64,000 nt of DNA from Clostridia bacterium. Its GTDB lineage: Bacteria; Bacillota; Clostridia; Oscillospirales; Acutalibacteraceae. The translations under genes were made by a program, and so were the position numbers. The notes below the pieces were generated by a model that was not told where the DNA came from, searched no databases, and saw only the letters and a program-made list of their open reading frames with translations. The stretch spans positions 248,001 to 312,000 of the forward strand of contig JAFRMR010000003.1 of assembly GCA_017430535.1 (NCBI GenBank). Reading direction: 5' to 3'. Positions 60,537 through 64,000 of the stretch are shown here, in pieces (position 1 is the stretch's first letter; every line of letters begins with the position of its first letter).

Positions 60537-61703
60537 ATGAACATTAAAGAAAAAGATAAAGAATTCATAGCCGGAACTTACAAAAGATTTCCCGTTGAAA
60601 TAGTCAGCGGAAAAGGTTCTGTTGTTACGGATTCCGAAGGAAAAGAATATATTGATATGGGCAGCGGAATTGCCGTTAATTCCTTCGGTATTGCAGATGA
60701 ACTCTGGCAAGAAGCAATAAAGGAACAGATATCAAAGGTTCAGCACACCTCAAACCTTTACTATACTTCTCCCTGCGTGGAACTTGCAGAGATGCTCTGC
60801 AGCAGAACCGGGATGAAAAAAGTATTCTTTTCAAACTCCGGCGCTGAGGCAAACGAATGCGCAATCAAAGCCGCAAGAAAATACTCTGCTGAGAAAAAAG
60901 GAAAAGAATACAGCACAATAGTCACCCTGAAAAACAGCTTTCACGGCAGAACCCTTACAACACTTGCCGCAACCGGTCAGGAGCATTACCATGAGCTGTA
61001 CTGCCCGCTGACCCCAGGATTTGTTCACGCCGATACGGACAGCCCGGAAAGCCTTATAAAGCTTTGTGAAGAAAACAAAGTTGCAGGCATTATGATAGAA
61101 TGCATACAGGGCGAAGGCGGCGTATTGCCTCTTGAAAAAGATTTTGTATGCGGTATATATAAATACGCAAAGGAAAACAACATACCTTTTATAGTTGATG
61201 AGGTTCAGACCGGAAACGGCAGAAGCGGAATGCTTTATTCGTATATGAATTACGGAATAAAGCCGGATATAGTATCAACCGCAAAAGGCCTTGCGGGCGG
61301 TCTGCCCTTAGGCGCAACTCTGCTGGGCGAAAAAGTTGAAAATGTTTTCGGCTTCGGCGACCACGGCTCCACATTCGGTGGCAACCCGGTCTGCTGCGCT
61401 GCAGCCGTAAGCATTCTCAAGAGAATAGATGATAAACTGCTCAGCGAAGTAAAAGAGAAAAGCGCGTATATCTTTAACGAATTATCGGGAAGCGACGGTA
61501 TAGAAAGCGTAAGCGGAATGGGCCTTATGATAGGTATTAAAACCGTAAAGCCCGCTTCTGAAGCGGTTGCCGCCTGCATGGAAGACGGCGTGCTGTGCCT
61601 GACGGCAAAAGATAAATTAAGACTTCTTCCTGCGCTGAATATACCTTTTGATACGCTGAAGCAAGCAGTTGCCGTTATTAAAAAGAACTGCAAAACTCAG
61701 TAA
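60537..61703 (+). CDS. argD: Acetylornithine aminotransferase
   Basis: A 388-residue class-III PLP aminotransferase. Seen: FSNSGAEANECAIKAARK, SFHGRTLTTLAATGQ, VDEVQTGNGRSG, the PLP-binding Lys250 in STAKGLAGGLPLGATL, and HGSTFGGNPVCCAA. It converts N-acetylglutamate semialdehyde to acetylornithine. Four bp after argB; last gene of the operon, closed by a terminator shared with jag. argF, argG and argH are not in the window. Confidence 0.96.
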   Translation: MNIKEKDKEFIAGTYKRFPVEIVSGKGSVVTDSEGKEYIDMGSGIAVNSFGIADELWQEAIKEQISKVQHTSNLYYTSPCVELAEMLCSRTGMKKVFFSNSGAEANECAIKAARKYSAEKKGKEYSTIVTLKNSFHGRTLTTLAATGQEHYHELYCPLTPGFVHADTDSPESLIKLCEENKVAGIMIECIQGEGGVLPLEKDFVCGIYKYAKENNIPFIVDEVQTGNGRSGMLYSYMNYGIKPDIVSTAKGLAGGLPLGATLLGEKVENVFGFGDHGSTFGGNPVCCAAAVSILKRIDDKLLSEVKEKSAYIFNELSGSDGIESVSGMGLMIGIKTVKPASEAVAACMEDGVLCLTAKDKLRLLPALNIPFDTLKQAVAVIKKNCKTQ

Positions 61704-61708
61704 AAAAC

Positions 61709-61736
61709 ACATCACCGCTCGTATAGAGCGGTGATG
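61709..61736. terminator. Terminator between argD and jag
   Basis: Twelve-bp stem ACATCACCGCTC/GAGCGGTGATGT (61709-61720 with 61725-61736), short loop, T-rich ends. Confidence 0.85.
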
Positions 61737-61746
61737 TTTATTATTA

Positions 61747-62547
61747 TCAGTCTTTATTAACCTCTATTTTACCGTAGAGAACTCCTGCGGAATCGCTTCT
61801 GGGTTCTCTTGCGGGGGCTGCGGGAGAACTGCTTTTGCCGCCGTTTCTTCCGCCGCTGCGGGATCTGCCCTTGTAGCGGTCGTTGCCGCCGTTAAGGGGC
61901 TTCACACCTTCCTCAAGAGTTATTACCACCTTACGGTCATCGTCACTGCCAACGGAGTGGGATGTAACGCCTTCAATGCCCTGAATGGTAGTGTGAATAA
62001 TGCGTCTTTCATAAGGATTCATAGGCTCAAGCACAACATTGCGGCCGTACTTTCTTACCCGTGCCGCATTTTTCTTGGCAAGGCTCTTGAGGGTTGCTTC
62101 TCTTTTTTCTCTGTAGTTGCCTACATTAAGAGAAACATGGCTGTATTCATCAAATTCTCTGTTGATTACAAGACGCACAAGATACTGGATTGCGTCGAGA
62201 GTTTCGCCTCTTCTGCCGATTACGGAGCCGTAATCATCACCGCAGCTGATATCTATTCTGACGTCCTTATCTTCTGTATTAACTGTAATTTCGGATTTAT
62301 CTATACCGAGATTTTCAAGTATAACAGTAATATAATCCTTAACCTTTGCAAACTTATCTTCATCATACTCATAATAAGCTTTTACCTTGGCAAGGGATCC
62401 GCCGAAAAGACCAAGAGTCTTCTTTTTAGGCATTTCAAGAACTTCGATTTTAACATCTTCAATTTCTTCGGGAGCATTCAGGTTTTTAAGTGCAGCTTCC
62501 TTAGCTTCATCGATAGTATTGCCTGTTCCAACAGCTTCTTTTATCAA
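61747..62547 (-). CDS. jag: Jag/KhpB RNA-binding protein
   Basis: A 266-residue Jag (SpoIIIJ-associated) protein. The Jag-N domain is at the start (GTGNTIDEAKEAALKNL), the KH-II domain at about 120-160 (GSVIGRRGETLDAIQYL, which has GXXG as GRRG), then R3H (about 165-225, NPYERRIIHTTIQG). A Gly/Arg/Ser-rich tail is extra. It binds RNA and is linked to cell-wall growth control. Start is a TTG with AGGTGG upstream. It follows yidC in the standard order. Confidence 0.94.
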   Translation of the reverse strand: MIKEAVGTGNTIDEAKEAALKNLNAPEEIEDVKIEVLEMPKKKTLGLFGGSLAKVKAYYEYDEDKFAKVKDYITVILENLGIDKSEITVNTEDKDVRIDISCGDDYGSVIGRRGETLDAIQYLVRLVINREFDEYSHVSLNVGNYREKREATLKSLAKKNAARVRKYGRNVVLEPMNPYERRIIHTTIQGIEGVTSHSVGSDDDRKVVITLEEGVKPLNGGNDRYKGRSRSGGRNGGKSSSPAAPAREPRSDSAGVLYGKIEVNKD

Positions 62548-62568
62548 AAAAATTCACCACCTGAACTA

Positions 62569-63567
62569 TCAGTTATTTTTTTCTGCGGAGTAAATAATAC
62601 TTCTCTCTCTTGAGCGGCGCTCAACGGTTTCGTCAATCATATCCCTTGCGAGCATCTTTTTGGGAGTATAGAGCTGGCCGATAATGACGCTGGAAAGCAG
62701 GCCGAGAACGCCTGAGGCAATCCAGTAAACGCCGATACCGGCAGGGAACCTGATAACAAAATAAAGTGAAAATGCCGCCATAAAGATGGTCATACAGCCC
62801 GTAGATTTTGCCGCCTGGCTGTTAACGGCGCCGGACTGCTTCTGCTTGATCATGGAATATGCACTGGACGCAAGAGTGGTTATTGTGGAAAGAATGGGGA
62901 TAAGCCAGATAAGAGCCGGGAATTTATACTCCATGGGAGTTTTGCCCAGTGATATACCGAAAACGGAAAAGCCTACGCTTTCAATAAGCTCAAATACTGA
63001 AACGGGAATATCTTTAATAAGTTCATAGACATCAACGGCATCTTTACCTGTGCCTACAACATGAGCTGTGCCGGCAAGGAGAATCTCCTTGAGCTCGCCA
63101 ATATGTTCAATAACAATCAGCTCATAAAGACGGGTGTTGTTTGAAGGCGCCTCATACCCCAGGGCCTGAACAGCACTTGTAAGGGCGGTAATGGTATCCG
63201 AATTGATATGAAGGAAATTTGAAAGCGGGTAATAAATAACGCCGATAAGTCCGAAAAGCAGAACAAACTGCACAAGCATAGGGGCGCATCCCGCATTCAT
63301 AGGATTATATCCTTCTCTTTGATAAAGAGCCTGTGTTTCTTCCTGTATTTTTCTTTGGTCGCCTGCGTACTTTTCCTGAATTTTGCGTATTTTTGACTGC
63401 ATACGCTGAGTTTTAGCCATGCCTTTCTGCTGGCTGATGGTTGAGGGAACCATGATAAGTCTGACAATAAGTGTGATAATGACAATCAGCAAAGCGTAAT
63501 TGGTGATACCGAGCTTGAACAAGCCGAAAAGTATCCAACCAAAAGGCTTACCTAAGATTTCGTACAT
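62569..63567 (-). CDS. yidC: Membrane protein insertase YidC
   Basis: A 332-residue YidC/OxaA1 insertase of the Gram-positive type without the large periplasmic domain. Five helices are predicted; the conserved core motifs are YALLIVIITLIVRLIMVP, the cytoplasmic hairpin IRKIQEKYAGDQRKIQEE, NPMNAGCAPMLVQF and the later MTIFMAAFSLYFVIRFPAG. A roughly 80-residue loop between helices 2 and 3 (about 125-205) is longer than usual. The start overlaps the yidD stop (TAATG). No lipobox is seen. Confidence 0.95.
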   Translation of the reverse strand: MYEILGKPFGWILFGLFKLGITNYALLIVIITLIVRLIMVPSTISQQKGMAKTQRMQSKIRKIQEKYAGDQRKIQEETQALYQREGYNPMNAGCAPMLVQFVLLFGLIGVIYYPLSNFLHINSDTITALTSAVQALGYEAPSNNTRLYELIVIEHIGELKEILLAGTAHVVGTGKDAVDVYELIKDIPVSVFELIESVGFSVFGISLGKTPMEYKFPALIWLIPILSTITTLASSAYSMIKQKQSGAVNSQAAKSTGCMTIFMAAFSLYFVIRFPAGIGVYWIASGVLGLLSSVIIGQLYTPKKMLARDMIDETVERRSRERSIIYSAEKNN

Positions 63568-63806
63568 TATTTTCCCTCCGAGTGTTTCTTTTTCTTGGGC
63601 GGTACCGGGTCATACCCGCCCGGGAAGAGAATATTGCATCTCATAAGCCGAAGGAGGGTGAGAACAGAGCCTTTTAACGCTCCGTGAACCTCTATGGCCT
63701 CCAGGGCATACTGGGAGCAGGTGGGGTAATACCTGCACATTGGCGGAAGATGGGGAGAAATATGTTTTCTGTAAAAACCGATAAGAGCGAGAAGTAATTT
63801 TTTCAC
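63567..63806 (-). CDS. yidD: Membrane insertion efficiency factor YidD
   Basis: A 79-residue YidD with the three-Cys signature [19 protein letters not shown] and GYDPVPP near the end; usual length. It aids YidC-dependent membrane insertion at the inner face. GTG start with GAGGAG upstream, 15 bp after rnpA. Confidence 0.96.
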   Translation of the reverse strand: MKKLLLALIGFYRKHISPHLPPMCRYYPTCSQYALEAIEVHGALKGSVLTLLRLMRCNILFPGGYDPVPPKKKKHSEGK

Positions 63807-63821
63807 TTTAAAGCTTTCTCC

Positions 63822-64000
63822 TCAATCCGTTCTGATTACGCCGAGTGAAACAAGATGCTCACGCATAACTGCAGCCACATCCTGCATTTTGGCATTTTTG
63901 GTTTTGAACCTTGCCACAAACACCAGATCCTTACCGCCTGCGCACTCGCTATTTAAAGAAGAGAAAGCCGCCTTGATAATACGACGGCATCTGTTTCTCT
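63822..64000 (-). CDS. rnpA: Ribonuclease P protein, 3' end only
   Basis: The last 58 codons and stop of RnpA; the 5' part lies beyond the right edge. The RNR motif is visible as RNRCRRIIKAAF at the very edge, then KDLVFVARFKTKNAK. It assists the RNA subunit in tRNA 5' maturation. Its place ahead of yidD-yidC-jag is the conserved bacterial order. Confidence 0.93.
   Translation of the reverse strand, partial: RNRCRRIIKAAFSSLNSECAGGKDLVFVARFKTKNAKMQDVAAVMREHLVSLGVIRTD

Noticed and set aside
61957-62613. A 218-codon open frame on the plus strand
   Set aside because: Antisense of jag and yidC, both well supported.

Overview
The window looks like a chromosomal contig of an uncultured, anaerobic, gut-type Clostridia, most likely of the Oscillospirales/Ruminococcaceae kind. 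The reasons are sigma-A promoters close to consensus, AGGAGG ribosome binding sites, Clostridia-style secreted proteins with cysteine-rich repeats, many glycoside hydrolases with GPH sugar symporters, and the Gram-positive rnpA-yidD-yidC-jag order. The lineage is an inference; no rRNA gene is present to settle it.

Layout. 1-6596: the tail of a secreted protein, a SanA-like protein, tgt-yajC with a GtrA-like protein, a membrane M28-type peptidase, and an AGCS amino-acid symporter under a single-aptamer glycine riboswitch. 6913-15520: one seven-gene + strand operon with an alpha-L-fucosidase (GH29), an endoglycoceramidase-like GH5, a GPH transporter with a long extra tail, a GH5 endoglucanase, a GDPD-like protein, an EEP-fold hydrolase and a GNAT acetyltransferase. 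15657-16736: a lipoprotein with two almost identical modules. 17393-22431: about 5 kb bounded by a perfect 58-bp direct repeat of the 3' half of tRNA-Ser(CGA). This is an integrated island with no recognisable integrase; it carries a winged-helix/HTH-type protein, a large duplicated-module protein, two small proteins and an AT-rich unknown. A T_TTT_TTA slippery site could fuse the HTH protein to the large protein.

22525-38796: GH3 and an alpha/beta hydrolase; then MATE, patatin, a GH43-like propeller protein and a homodimer-type ABC exporter; then a long - strand operon with an HD hydrolase, an unknown 506-residue protein, a secreted alkaline-phosphatase-superfamily enzyme, a zinc-ribbon membrane protein, an anchored protein, a second GPH symporter and a metallophosphoesterase. 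38918-46340: a GH106-like 1014-residue protein, two ABC half-transporters with complementary degenerate sites, and a GH43. 46428-49538: aconitase and an isocitrate dehydrogenase, read from a consensus promoter that sits inside an inverted repeat.

49561-57253: secreted and envelope proteins (a papain-like protease, a lipase-like hydrolase, an MBOAT/AlgI plus AlgJ-like O-acetylation pair, a second SanA-like protein and a Thr-rich lipoprotein). 57504-61703: argCJBD for ornithine synthesis. Aconitase and isocitrate dehydrogenase would supply 2-oxoglutarate and so glutamate for it. 61747-64000: jag, yidC, yidD and the 3' end of rnpA, so rpmH, dnaA and the replication origin probably lie just beyond the right edge.

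The main themes are glycan and possibly glycolipid harvesting, cell-surface polymer modification, and a family of secreted proteins that share an amphipathic C-terminal tail.
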